A stretch of DNA of 64,000 nucleotides, from NCBI GenBank assembly GCA_934548045.1, contig CAKTEM010000013.1:1-64000 (forward strand), in the 5' to 3' direction. The position numbers were made by a program, and so were the translations under genes. Source of the stretch: an uncultured Faecalibacterium sp. GTDB lineage: Bacteria > Bacillota > Clostridia > Oscillospirales > Ruminococcaceae. Shown in pieces: positions 6,161 to 14,628 of the stretch (position 1 is its first letter; each line of letters opens with the position of its first letter). Under the pieces are notes generated by a model. That model did no database searches and had not been told where the DNA came from. It saw only the letters and a list, made by a program, of their open reading frames with translations.

Positions 6161-6217
6161 TTTCACCTTGTAAAAGAACGACAAAAACTATATAATTGAG
6201 TTACGAGGTGCAAAGTT

Positions 6218-6583
6218 ATGAAAAAGCGTGAAATTCCGTTTATGGCCCAGTATGAAAACGAGTTTGGTTATCACGAGTGGACTACGCTGGACAGCGCGAA
6301 CAATCTGGTGCGCTGCTACTACAACGGCGATACAGAGCTTCATGTGAAAGAACCCTGGTGCGAATGCGGCATCAGGATGAGAAAGATGCAGAACCAGGAA
6401 CAGTGGCGTTGCCCGATTTGCGGCAAGGTCTATGATATTTCCGACATTGATTGGCCGATGCCCTATTGGGATGACGAGGCTGGTCTGAAGAATGACTATG
6501 GTGAATATATGTACCCGGATGCTGAGAAGCGTGCAGGCCCTCCCGAAGTGTATGAGGATGCGCCCTTTACATGGTATCTGTAA
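6218..6583 (+). CDS. zinc-ribbon phage protein, 121 aa
   Basis: Starts at ATG 6218, with ACGAGGTG upstream. Residues about 47-70 contain CECG, then CPICG, forming a zinc ribbon. The remainder is acidic and aromatic (DWPMPYWDDEAGLKNDYGEYMYP). It stands alone between two terminator-like hairpins, right after the repeat-dense region, so its promoter is probably in that region. No known function. Confidence 0.55.
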   Translation: MKKREIPFMAQYENEFGYHEWTTLDSANNLVRCYYNGDTELHVKEPWCECGIRMRKMQNQEQWRCPICGKVYDISDIDWPMPYWDDEAGLKNDYGEYMYPDAEKRAGPPEVYEDAPFTWYL

Positions 6584-6590
6584 GGCAAAA

Positions 6591-6632
6591 TTTTAAGGAT
6601 TGTCACGTTTGTGGCAGTCCTTATATTTTTAC
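6591..6632 (+). terminator. intrinsic terminator
   Basis: AAGGATTG pairs imperfectly with CAGTCCTT across TCACGTTTGTGG and is followed by ATATTTTT. Likely terminator of the zinc-ribbon gene. Confidence 0.5.
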
Positions 6633-6689
6633 CAAACATTGACACGTATTACCAAAAACTACCGCGTAAATTTCTTGCTCTTTTATGGG

Positions 6690-6731
6690 AGGAACAGTGT
6701 GCGTAAAAACATGCTGTTCCTCTTTTATTTT
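6690..6731 (+). terminator. strong hairpin with T-tract directly before a ribosome binding site
   Basis: GAGGAACAG pairs perfectly with CTGTTCCTC, followed by TTTTATTTTT. The SD GGAGG of the next gene starts immediately after the T-tract, leaving no room for a promoter. It may work as an attenuator or processing site rather than a simple end of operon. Confidence 0.6.
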
Positions 6732-6742
6732 TGGAGGTTTGT

Positions 6743-7063
6743 ATGCTAGAGAACAAATTTAAAACAGGATTGGTGAAAGACCTGAAGAAACGCTTTCCCG
6801 GCTGCATGGTCGTTCATCTTGACCCGAATGAAATTCAAGGGATTCCGGATCTCTTGGTTTTATATCGAGACAGATGGGCAGCACTCGAAGGAAAGAAGAC
6901 AGGAAAGGCATCGCATCGTCCGAATCAAGACTACTATGTAGGCAAGATGAACGAGATGAGCTATGCCTCTTTTATTTATCCTGAGAACAAGGAGGAGATA
7001 CTGGATGAAATGGAACGATCATTCGCGACTGCAAGGCCAGCACGCCTTTCTGGGAGCGAGTAA
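6743..7063 (+). CDS. VRR-NUC family nuclease
   Basis: A 106-aa protein with the VRR-NUC (PD-(D/E)XK) layout: GIPDLLVL at about residues 33-40 supplies the catalytic Asp, ALEGKKTGK at 47-55 the E-x-K pair, and the following QDYYVGKM helix is typical. In phages these small nucleases are thought to act on replication or recombination intermediates. The end overlaps the next nuclease gene by 59 bases. Confidence 0.8.
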   Translation: MLENKFKTGLVKDLKKRFPGCMVVHLDPNEIQGIPDLLVLYRDRWAALEGKKTGKASHRPNQDYYVGKMNEMSYASFIYPENKEEILDEMERSFATARPARLSGSE

Positions 7064-7565
7064 GTATCACTGGCTCAACTATGACACTGCTCGGATTGCA
7101 GAAGCCTATGTGAACTTTCAGGCAAAAGAGCGAGGGACACGCCTCCATGCGTATGCTGCAGAAAGCATTGCGCTGGGACAGAAGCTTCCTCGGAGTAAGA
7201 AGACGCTCAACTCTTATGTTAATGATGCCATCGGTTTTCAAATGTCCCCTGAAGTGGTTCTTTATTATTCGGAGAACTGCTATGGTACGGCAGATGCAAT
7301 CCATTTTGCAAACAACTTCCTGCGCATCCATGATTTGAAGAATGGTCTGGTACCGGCACACATGGAACAGCTCTTTATCTATGATGCACTTTTCTGCCTG
7401 GAGTATGGCATCAAGCCTCGTGATATTCAGATCGAGAACCGCATCTACCAGAACGATGATATTTGGATCGTGAATCCGACCTATGAGGATATCGACCCCA
7501 TCATGGCCAAAATCATCGAGTTCGATAAGATCATCACCGAACTGAAGTTAGGAGCTACAGCATGA
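7005..7565 (+). CDS. PD-(D/E)XK exonuclease-like protein (RecB/Cas4-type)
   Basis: A 186-aa protein starting at ATG 7005 after AAGGAGGAG. The motifs are RGTRLHAYAAE (about residues 44-54), GTADAI (about 95-100), IHDLKNG (about 108-114) and HMEQLFIYDAL: the order G-x-x-x-H, GxxD, DxK, QxxxY of the RecB/Cas4-type nuclease fold. Probably a DNA end-processing nuclease acting with the VRR-NUC protein in phage replication. Its stop overlaps the ATG of the polymerase-like gene. Confidence 0.75.
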   Translation: MKWNDHSRLQGQHAFLGASKYHWLNYDTARIAEAYVNFQAKERGTRLHAYAAESIALGQKLPRSKKTLNSYVNDAIGFQMSPEVVLYYSENCYGTADAIHFANNFLRIHDLKNGLVPAHMEQLFIYDALFCLEYGIKPRDIQIENRIYQNDDIWIVNPTYEDIDPIMAKIIEFDKIITELKLGATA

Positions 7566-10327
7566 ATCCGGTAGAAAGAGATATTCGAGGATATTTCGGA
7601 ATCGCATCCGAAGAGGATATCCTGGAACATTACGGAACCAAAATGCATTCGGGAAGATATCCGTGGGGTTCCGGCGAAAATCCGTACCAGCATTCGGGTG
7701 ATTTCCTTTCCCGTGTTGAAGAACTGAAGAAAGGCGGCATGAAGGAGAAAGATATTCTCAAGACCATTAACGATTCGCTTCCTGAAGAATATAAGATGGG
7801 TGCTACTGAATTCCGTATGGCCCAGCGAAGAGCCATCCACGAGCGTCAGCAGCTTAAATATGACCGTGCACGTGCATTGGCACAGGATGGCCTTGGCCCC
7901 ACTGAAATCGGTCGTAAAATGGGCCTTTCTGAATCTACAGTTCGCTCAATGTTGAAGAACGATAAGGCTGATAAATATACCCGTTCTCAGGAAATCGCCG
8001 AAACATTGAAAAAAGAAGTTGATAAAAAGGGCATGGTCGATGTGTCGGAAGGCACTAATCTGGTTCTTGGTATTTCTGAAGGCGACTTGGATGATGCTGT
8101 TTTTATCTTGGAGTCAGAGCAGGGATATCACCGTTATGGCGTTGGTATCCGTCAGCCAACAAATATCAACCAGCAGACGAACATCACCGTTCTAGCAAAA
8201 CCGGAGTTCGATCAGAAATATGCGTATCAGCATCAGAATGAGATTCAGTCCCTCGGTGACTACCGTTCTGAAGATGGTGGTGAAACCTTCAAGAAGCTCC
8301 AGCGTCCCAGCAGCATGAGTTCTGACCGTGTTTGCATCCGGTATGGTGACGAAGGCGGATTGGATAAAGATGGCGTTATCGAGATTCGGCGAGGCGTTGC
8401 TGACCTGAACCTCGGAAAATCGCATTATGCTCAGGTTCGTATCATGGTGGACGACAGTCATTATCTGAAAGGTATGGCTGTATATTCTGATGATATTCCT
8501 GAAGGCTACGATGTGGTGTTCAACACCAACAAGAAATCCGGTACTCCGAAAATGAAGGTCTTGAAGCCCATCAAGGATGACCCGGACAATCCCTTCGGCG
8601 CAGCCATCAAGGCAAATGGCCAGAGCACTTATATTGGTGAGGACGGAAAGGAACATCTGTCACCCATCAATAAGCTGAAGGAAGAAGGCGACTGGGACAC
8701 CATGGCGAAGAACCTTTCGTCGCAGTTCCTCTCTAAACAGCCCATCAAGTTGATGAAGCAGCAGTTGGACCTCACGATTGCTGACCGCAAGGCAGAATAT
8801 GATGAAATCATGCAGTACGATAATCCGACAGTTCGGAAGAAACTGTTGATGGATTTTGCTGACACCTGCGAAGGCAACTCGATGACACTGAAAGCATCTT
8901 CTTTCCCTGGTCAGGCAACAAAGGTTATTTTGCCTTTGACTAAAATCGGCGAAAAAGAATGTTACTGTCCTGCATATCCTGATGGCACCCAGCTTGCACT
9001 GGTTCGCTTTCCACATGCAGGTACCTTCGAGATTCCCATTGTGACTGTCAATAACAAGAATTTGTCCGGCCGCAGGAACCTTGGTTCGGTGCAGGATGCA
9101 ATCGGCATCAATGCTAAAGTTGCAGAGCGTCTGTCCGGTGCTGACTTTGATGGTGATACTGTCGTAGCTATCCCAATATCGAGTAAGGTCAATATTAAAT
9201 CCACCCCTGCTCTGAAGGACTTGAAGGACTTTGACCCGAAGACTGCGTATGCGGTGCCTGAAGGAAACCCCAATGGCGTACACCTCATGAAGAAAGAGGA
9301 AAAGCAGAAAGAGATGGGAATCATTTCCAATCTTATTACTGACATGACTCTTCGGGGTGCACCTGAAAGCGATATTGCCCGTGCTGTTAAGCACTCCATG
9401 GTTGTTATTGATGCCGAGAAGCATAAGCTGGACTACAAACGTTCCGAACGCGAAAATGGCATCCGAGAGTTAAAGGAGAAATGGCAAATCCGAGTTCAGG
9501 AAGATGGTAGTGAAAAATATGGTGGCGCATCCACCCTCCTGTCCAGACGGAAACAGACTGTCCGGGTGCCTGAGCGTAAAGGAAGCCCCCATATCGACAA
9601 GGAAACTGGCGAGAAGATTTATAAAGAGTCTGGTCGTACGTATATTAACCGGAAGACTGGGAAGCGAGTATTAGCTACAAATGAAGTAAGTCTTATTTCC
9701 ATAACTCCCGACGCACGAACATTGTCTTCCGGTACTGTCCAGGAGAATCTTTATGCCGATTTCTCGAATGAATTGAAGGCTCTGGCTAATCAGGCACGAA
9801 GAGAAGCAAAAAATACAAAAGGTATCAAAAAGAGTCCTAATGCCGCCGAAAAATATAGAGCCGAAGTTGAGTCTATCAACGCCAAGCTCAATGCAGTTAT
9901 CGGTAACAAGCCGAAAGAACGGCGTGCAAGCATCATTGCAAACGAGAATATTAAGGCTAAAGTGCAGGCTCAAGGCTTGGACTACAAGAGAGACAAGAAG
10001 GAAATCAAGAAAATTGCCGCTGTTGAGATGCAGCGTGCACGTGATTCTGTCGGCGCAAACGGCAGTAAGGTGAAGATTACGTTTACCGATCGTGAATGGG
10101 AAGCAGTTCAGGCTGGTGCAATCTCTGACTCGAAGTTGATGAAGATTCTGAACGCGTCGAAGTCGGATGAAATCATCAAGAGAGCGATGCCGAAGGCGAG
10201 CACAACGCTGTCTTCCGCCAAACTGGGCAAAGCACAGGCCATGTTGGCAAATGGCTATACCTATGCAGAGATTGCAAAGGCTTGTGGTGTTCCCGAATCT
10301 ACGATTTACGACAATCTTAACAAGTAA
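7562..10327 (+). CDS. YonO-like single-chain RNA polymerase candidate with two HTH segments
   Basis: A 921-aa protein. Residues 528-532 read DFDGD within LSGADFDGDTVVAIPI, preceded by RFPHAGTFEIPIVTV, matching the DxDGD metal-binding loop and its upstream strand in double-psi-barrel polymerases (the RNAP beta-prime subunit, eukaryotic RdRP, and SPbeta YonO, a single-subunit DNA-dependent RNAP). A helix-turn-helix is at about 104-133 (LGPTEIGRKMGLSESTVRSM) and another at the very end (YTYAEIAKACGVPESTIYDN). Residues 23-38 (HYGTKMHSGRYPWGSG) resemble the HYGxKG tag of the three proteins at 18-20 kb. It might transcribe phage late genes and might be packaged; both are inference. Confidence 0.65.
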   Translation: MNPVERDIRGYFGIASEEDILEHYGTKMHSGRYPWGSGENPYQHSGDFLSRVEELKKGGMKEKDILKTINDSLPEEYKMGATEFRMAQRRAIHERQQLKYDRARALAQDGLGPTEIGRKMGLSESTVRSMLKNDKADKYTRSQEIAETLKKEVDKKGMVDVSEGTNLVLGISEGDLDDAVFILESEQGYHRYGVGIRQPTNINQQTNITVLAKPEFDQKYAYQHQNEIQSLGDYRSEDGGETFKKLQRPSSMSSDRVCIRYGDEGGLDKDGVIEIRRGVADLNLGKSHYAQVRIMVDDSHYLKGMAVYSDDIPEGYDVVFNTNKKSGTPKMKVLKPIKDDPDNPFGAAIKANGQSTYIGEDGKEHLSPINKLKEEGDWDTMAKNLSSQFLSKQPIKLMKQQLDLTIADRKAEYDEIMQYDNPTVRKKLLMDFADTCEGNSMTLKASSFPGQATKVILPLTKIGEKECYCPAYPDGTQLALVRFPHAGTFEIPIVTVNNKNLSGRRNLGSVQDAIGINAKVAERLSGADFDGDTVVAIPISSKVNIKSTPALKDLKDFDPKTAYAVPEGNPNGVHLMKKEEKQKEMGIISNLITDMTLRGAPESDIARAVKHSMVVIDAEKHKLDYKRSERENGIRELKEKWQIRVQEDGSEKYGGASTLLSRRKQTVRVPERKGSPHIDKETGEKIYKESGRTYINRKTGKRVLATNEVSLISITPDARTLSSGTVQENLYADFSNELKALANQARREAKNTKGIKKSPNAAEKYRAEVESINAKLNAVIGNKPKERRASIIANENIKAKVQAQGLDYKRDKKEIKKIAAVEMQRARDSVGANGSKVKITFTDREWEAVQAGAISDSKLMKILNASKSDEIIKRAMPKASTTLSSAKLGKAQAMLANGYTYAEIAKACGVPESTIYDNLNK

Positions 10328-10342
10328 GAAAGGCTTTGAACT

Positions 10343-10612
10343 ATGATTCGATGCTTTTTAACCACTGTTGATAACCCTTATAGCCCTTATGAACAGTTCG
10401 AGGACTGGTATCGGTTCGATATTGACAAGGGCTATAACTCGTCTGGACTGCTGATGCGGATGGCTTACACCTCTGACCAGCTCACGGACGCAGAAAATGC
10501 GTATGAAATTGAGCAGGCTATCGACCAAATTGTGGCCAATGATCCGCTCAATATCTACAAGAAGCTCAAAATCGAAATCAAAGACGATGCTCTCGGAGAG
10601 CAAACAGCGTAA
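10343..10612 (+). CDS. small phage protein, 89 aa
   Basis: Begins 15 bases after the polymerase-like gene. MIRCFLTTVDNPYSPYEQFEDWYRFD is followed by a helical, acidic part and KLKIEIKDD. I have seen similar short proteins beside this polymerase family in Clostridia phages, but no function is known. The spacing suggests the same transcript. Confidence 0.5.
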   Translation: MIRCFLTTVDNPYSPYEQFEDWYRFDIDKGYNSSGLLMRMAYTSDQLTDAENAYEIEQAIDQIVANDPLNIYKKLKIEIKDDALGEQTA

Positions 10613-10615
10613 AAA

Positions 10616-10655
10616 GGGGTATAGGGGGGCTTGAAAAATACACCCCCTCCCCAAA
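10616..10655. other. G-run/C-run element at the start of the packaging region
   Basis: GGGGTATAGGGGGG (10616-10629) faces CACCCCCTCCCC (10641-10652) across an A-rich loop, just after the last early gene and before the HNH/terminase genes. This is where cos or pac sites often lie, so it is a candidate packaging site; a strong RNA hairpin is the alternative. Confidence 0.3.
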
Positions 10656-10724
10656 TCGCGCTGGTCCTTGATTTTGCTCTGGCGGAAAAATTGATATTTG
10701 AGTTCGGAGGTTATTCTAGGTGAT

Positions 10725-11237
10725 ATGTGGTCAAAAATTAAAGAGTTTCCGAACTACTCTGTATCTGATGATGGGCGAGTTCGGAATGATCAACGAGAAA
10801 AACAGAAATCATTGAAGAAAACGCCATCAGGTTATTTGGCAGTAGACCTTTACAGAAACGGAAAGAGAACAACTGCTAAAGTTCATCGGTTGGTAGGAGA
10901 GGCATATATTCCAAACCCGATGGGCTTACCCCAAATAAATCACATGGATGGTAACAAATTCAATAATTCATCTGAAAATTTGGAGTGGGTATCTGCAAAA
11001 GACAACATGACTCATGCAGTAAGGAACGGTCTGTGGCATCCGAGTTACGGTATGCTTGGAAAAAGAAACCCTAATGCTGGACGAGCTGGTATTCAGGTAC
11101 GAGTTGTTGAAACTGGAAATGTGTATCAAAGTATTACAGAATGTGCTAGAGCCATTAACGGCAATGATAGACATATCTGTGACTGTTTGTCTGGTCGGCA
11201 GCGTACACATAGGGGATATCACTTCGAGTACGTATAG
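10725..11237 (+). CDS. NUMOD4/HNH homing endonuclease
   Basis: A 170-aa protein with the standard order: NUMOD4 at about residues 1-40 (WSKIKEFPNYSVSDDGRVRN), an HNH core at about 60-105 (VHRLVGEAYIPNP, INHMDGNKFNN, LEWVSAKDN) and a NUMOD1-like DNA-binding module at 125-170 (VVETGNVYQSITECARAI). The start is set at ATG 10725; the SD GGAGG at 10706-10710 is rather distant, and TTG 10698 is an alternative. Free-standing homing endonucleases of this type invade phage genomes near terminase genes, and packaging may use HNH nicking activity. Confidence 0.88.
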   Translation: MWSKIKEFPNYSVSDDGRVRNDQREKQKSLKKTPSGYLAVDLYRNGKRTTAKVHRLVGEAYIPNPMGLPQINHMDGNKFNNSSENLEWVSAKDNMTHAVRNGLWHPSYGMLGKRNPNAGRAGIQVRVVETGNVYQSITECARAINGNDRHICDCLSGRQRTHRGYHFEYV

Positions 11238-11253
11238 ATACTGCTAAGAACTG

Positions 11254-11294
11254 CCGAGGTTTCAGGGTGTAGACTGGGCCTCGGTGGTTTTTGT
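11254..11294 (+). terminator. intrinsic terminator after the homing endonuclease
   Basis: CCGAGG pairs with CCTCGG across a 19-nt loop, then GGTTTTT. It runs directly into the left arm of the 162-bp inverted-repeat element. Confidence 0.5.
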
Positions 11295-11450
11295 AAGAGT
11301 TTATGGGAGGGTGCTCTCTTCAGACAGCCTCCATTTGATTCACCTCTTTTCTTGTGTAAAGGAATTTGTGAGCCTCCAAAAAATCATTTTTCTTCTCCTT
11401 TCAAATGATTAGAAAGACACCACAACCGGCTCCCATAAACTCTTACAAAA
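11289..11450. repeat. 162-bp element bounded by a perfect 21-bp inverted repeat
   Basis: 11289-11309 and 11430-11450 are exact reverse complements (21 bp; core TAAGAGTTTATGGGAG). The 120 bp between them has no gene; it contains a smaller inverted pair (AATCATTT/AAATGATT) and two AGCCTCC copies. No target-site duplication flanks it, so it looks more like a structured RNA or DNA element between the homing endonuclease and terminase genes than a MITE. Confidence 0.6.
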
Positions 11451-11515
11451 GCCATTGAAAAGTAAGTAGAACAGGCATGATTCTAATGAAAACTCAATCA
11501 AAATAGAACAGAAGG

Positions 11516-11869
11516 ATGACAAAAATGAGGACAAAGAAAGCTGCTTCTGAAGACGTGGCTCCCATGCGGCCAACATTGTCCCCAGAAGTACGAGAAAACC
11601 AGATGATTTCCCTGGCAATGGATCTGGTAGAGAAGCGTCTGCGAGAAGGAACAGCATCTTCAGCTGAAACGACCCATTTTCTGAAACTGGCTACGGTCAA
11701 GTCAGAACTGGAGAAGAAAAAGCTGGAAGCAGAGAACACGCTCCTTCATGCAAAAGCAGATGCCATTCAGGCGGCCAAGGATAATGCGGTTCTCTACAAG
11801 GAAGCTATCCAAGCAATGCGGGAATACGGCGGTGTAGCAGATGACGACGAACCACAGAACTTATTCTGA
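11516..11869 (+). CDS. small terminase subunit-like protein
   Basis: A 117-aa, mostly helical protein: a basic N-terminus, then SPEVRENQMISLAMDLVEKRLREGTASS, and a long coiled-coil-like helix (KSELEKKKLEAENTLLHAKADAI). This matches short proteins encoded just before the HNH-TerL pair in HK97-like phages of Clostridia, usually taken as the small terminase subunit. It overlaps the HNH gene by 29 bases. The assignment rests on position and helical pattern, not on a strong motif. Confidence 0.6.
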   Translation: MTKMRTKKAASEDVAPMRPTLSPEVRENQMISLAMDLVEKRLREGTASSAETTHFLKLATVKSELEKKKLEAENTLLHAKADAIQAAKDNAVLYKEAIQAMREYGGVADDDEPQNLF

Positions 11870-12293
11870 GCTTTGCCAGTATGCAACCTTTGAAGACCGA
11901 TTCCGTTATTTGCAACTGCATGGTGCTGTTGGGCATGATACATTCGGATTTGACCGGTATCTGAATCAGGACTTTTATCAATCCAGAGAATGGCGAATGT
12001 TCCGTGACAAAATTATTGTTCGGGACATGGGATGCGACCTCGGTGTTCCTGACCACGAGATTACAGACTGGGTTATCCGAAACGGAAAGCCTATCCGACC
12101 GCGCATTATTATCCACCACATAAATCCCATTACGAAAGAAGACGTGCTGGAGCACCGAGAGTGCTTGCTTGACCCCAATAATGTGATTTGCGTATCCGAT
12201 CGAACACACAAGGCAATCCATTATGGGGATGACAGCATTCTGAAACCAGCATTTACAGAACGAAGACCGGGCGATACCTGCCTATGGAAGTAA
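11841..12293 (+). CDS. terminase-associated HNH endonuclease
   Basis: A 150-aa protein. FYQSREWRMFRDKIIVRD is followed by IIIHHINPITKEDVLEHRECLLDPNNVICVSDRTHKAIHYGD, the classic HHxNP...DP.N...C..HK/H-H HNH layout of nucleases that sit next to TerL and are needed for cos cleavage in HK97-type phages. It lacks the NUMOD modules of the homing endonuclease upstream. The usual order TerS-HNH-TerL is broken here by the RloAB pair. Confidence 0.85.
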   Translation: MTTNHRTYSELCQYATFEDRFRYLQLHGAVGHDTFGFDRYLNQDFYQSREWRMFRDKIIVRDMGCDLGVPDHEITDWVIRNGKPIRPRIIIHHINPITKEDVLEHRECLLDPNNVICVSDRTHKAIHYGDDSILKPAFTERRPGDTCLWK

Positions 12294-12350
12294 AAAACGA
12301 TTTAGTCGTCATAAGAGCGGATAAATCAATCGTAATTTCAAAAATCATGA

Positions 12351-12379
12351 TTGAAGATTACGAAGAAACTGTGTATAAT
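12351..12379 (+). promoter_or_regulatory. sigma-A promoter for the RloA/RloB pair
   Basis: TTGAAG (12351-12356) and TATAAT (12374-12379) with a 17-bp spacer, 26 bp before the RloA-like start. This gives the cassette its own expression, likely in the lysogen. Confidence 0.7.
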
Positions 12380-12404
12380 ATAGTTTGAAGGAAGGAGAAT
12401 GATT

Positions 12405-13769
12405 ATGCTTATTCGTTTTTCTGTTGAAAACTATATGTCGTTTAAGGAACAACAAATATTTTCCATGGCGGCTGGTAAGGGTTCTCGACATCCCTCACAC
12501 ATTGTGTCGATGAATGGAAATCGACTTTTGAAAAGTAGCTTTATTTTTGGAGCGAATGCTGCAGGAAAGTCGAACTTTATACGTGCAATTGACTTTATGC
12601 GTCATATTGTAATTTCAGGTGATTCAAAAATTGGAAGAAGCCGTGATCGATACTTTCGGATTGATCCAGCTTGTAGCGAGAAACCGGGAGTGTTCCAAAT
12701 AGAGCTAGCTACAAATAATGGACTATACTCTTATGGGTTTTCTATTGATTATAAAAATAGAGAATTTGAAGCGGAATGGCTTTATGACATTACCAATGAA
12801 AAAGAGATCTGCTTTTTTGAGAGAGATATAGAGAAAAATGAAACAAAAACAGATCTGAAAATTCCCCAAAATTCAAAAGATGAAATGCGTTATGAAGTGT
12901 ATAAAACAGATATTAGCGCAAACCGGCTGCTTCTGAGTGAAATTGCAAAAAAAGATATTGATGAAGATTCTGTTTTTGCGCCACTGAAGACAGTCTATAA
13001 CTGGTTTTTGAAGATTGTGGTGATTTATCCATATAGCCATGCTCGGGAAATAAATAATTTCTTCGTAAACAATAGTGGGGATACAACCTCTCTTGCTAAA
13101 ATGCTTTCAGGATTTGATACAGGAATAGAAAGCATTTCGTCTCAGAAAAAAACGTTGGAAGAAGCACTCTCATTCATGCCGAAAGAAGAACTGGAACAAA
13201 TTATTTCCATTATAGAAAACGAAATTCAAGAACATGAAGAAATTCGTGCATCTATGAATGAAGGGGCCAAAAAGTCTATTGGCATTGATAATCGAAGATT
13301 TGTCCTGTCTATGGAAGATGGGGAGTTGATGGCAGAAGAACTGATGATGAACCATGGTAATAAGCAGGACTTGTTTGATTTATTTGACGAATCTGACGGT
13401 ACGCAAAGACTGTTCGATTTGATTCCTGCGTACGAAGTGGTGAAAAATGGGCGTGTTGTCCTTATTGATGAAGTGGATCGTAGTTTTCATAGCAAACTGA
13501 CAGAGGAGTTCGTCAGAAGATACTTTGAACTGACAGAGGGCAATGCCTGCCAGATGATTTGCACAACACATGATCTTAATCTTCTCACTTTAAATCTGTT
13601 ACGGAAAGATGAAATATGGTTTGCTGAAAGAGACAATGAACACAGCACGCGGCTATATTCACTAAGTGAGTTTAAAACGCGGAACGATAAAAACATCTTG
13701 AATGACTATGTTCAGGGGCGCTACGGTGCAATTCCTTGCATTTCGGAAATTGATAGCGAGGAGGCTTAA
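12405..13769 (+). CDS. RloA/AbiLi-like AAA ATPase (defence pair, component 1)
   Basis: A 454-aa ATPase of the AAA_15/AAA_21 (ABC-like) group. Start ATG 12405 is chosen for SD GGAG at 12394-12397. Walker A is GANAAGKSN at residues 49-57, Walker B is VVLIDEVDRSFHSKL late in the protein, and the H-loop is TTHDLNLL. Followed 1 base later by an RloB-like gene, it forms the RloA-RloB pair related to abortive-infection systems such as AbiL, in which an ATPase senses infection and licenses a TOPRIM-like effector. Its DNA is clearly more AT-rich than the flanking packaging genes, pointing to separate acquisition. Confidence 0.8.
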   Translation: MLIRFSVENYMSFKEQQIFSMAAGKGSRHPSHIVSMNGNRLLKSSFIFGANAAGKSNFIRAIDFMRHIVISGDSKIGRSRDRYFRIDPACSEKPGVFQIELATNNGLYSYGFSIDYKNREFEAEWLYDITNEKEICFFERDIEKNETKTDLKIPQNSKDEMRYEVYKTDISANRLLLSEIAKKDIDEDSVFAPLKTVYNWFLKIVVIYPYSHAREINNFFVNNSGDTTSLAKMLSGFDTGIESISSQKKTLEEALSFMPKEELEQIISIIENEIQEHEEIRASMNEGAKKSIGIDNRRFVLSMEDGELMAEELMMNHGNKQDLFDLFDESDGTQRLFDLIPAYEVVKNGRVVLIDEVDRSFHSKLTEEFVRRYFELTEGNACQMICTTHDLNLLTLNLLRKDEIWFAERDNEHSTRLYSLSEFKTRNDKNILNDYVQGRYGAIPCISEIDSEEA

Positions 13770-13770
13770 T

Positions 13771-14619
13771 ATGGCAATTCCTCGTAGATTAAATGCACAC
13801 AGTCGATTCGATAGACCTGAAAATCAAGATGTAAAGCGTGTTGTTTTTCTCTCTGTTGAGGGAGAAGTGACAGAGCAACAGTATTTTCAGTTTGTAAGAT
13901 TATCTCGAGAAAAGCTTGGAATTAAATCTGTGGTCGAAATTCATGTGTTGCAACGTGGGGACAGTTCGAGTTCGCCTGGAAAAGTAGTGGAACTACTCGA
14001 AAATTTTTTGGATGTAAGAAATAATGAAAACTTTGAAGCCGAAATTGATGGTCTGGAGTTAAAACGATACTCTAAAGAATTTATTCATCAGTATCTTGAA
14101 GAGCCTGAAACGATTGGACAGAAAGAAAAAAGACGCTTTGAAGCATATCTTAGAGAAGAACAACTTGATTTGCAATATTTGTTTTTTCTGAACAAATTTA
14201 AAGGTGCCAATAATGGAGAAAATGATGTTTTTGCAATCGTTATTGATCGCGATTCTGGAAATCACAACCCAGAAAAGATGGCGAAAATCTTTGAGGAGTG
14301 CGATGAGAAGGGATACCAATGTTTTCTTACAAACCCAAGATTTGAATTCTGGTTGCTTCTTCATGTCGCAGATGTAAAGCATGAATACCCTGATGAACTT
14401 GAAAAAATGCTAGATTATACGGATAGGACTGTAGAGAATCATCTGCGTGAGAAGACGGGCGAAGTGAAAAAACTGCAGAAAAAAGTATTTGACACCTATT
14501 TTCTATCAAATATTGATATCGCGATTGGGAGAGCTAACGAGCTATGCAGTTCTCGAAATGAACTTTTAGATCAGCTCGGAAGTAATCTTGGAGACCTCTT
14601 TGAAATTTTAAGAGAATAA
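13771..14619 (+). CDS. RloB-like TOPRIM effector (defence pair, component 2)
   Basis: A 282-aa protein starting at ATG 13771. RloB family hallmarks are visible: VVFLSVEGEVTEQQYF (TOPRIM-like glutamate motif, about residues 23-38), FAIVIDRDSGNHNPEKM (the DxD motif) and NPRFEFWLLLHV. These proteins are predicted nucleases partnered with the ATPase upstream. It is the last gene of a two-gene cassette bounded by its own promoter and a terminator, set between the HNH and connector genes of the packaging region. It probably protects the lysogen from other phages. Confidence 0.8.
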   Translation: MAIPRRLNAHSRFDRPENQDVKRVVFLSVEGEVTEQQYFQFVRLSREKLGIKSVVEIHVLQRGDSSSSPGKVVELLENFLDVRNNENFEAEIDGLELKRYSKEFIHQYLEEPETIGQKEKRRFEAYLREEQLDLQYLFFLNKFKGANNGENDVFAIVIDRDSGNHNPEKMAKIFEECDEKGYQCFLTNPRFEFWLLLHVADVKHEYPDELEKMLDYTDRTVENHLREKTGEVKKLQKKVFDTYFLSNIDIAIGRANELCSSRNELLDQLGSNLGDLFEILRE

Positions 14620-14628
14620 ATTACTTTG

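Noticed and set aside
11289..11450. MITE or insertion-sequence remnant
   Set aside because: Inverted repeats are present but no target-site duplication, no transposase trace and no second copy in the window.
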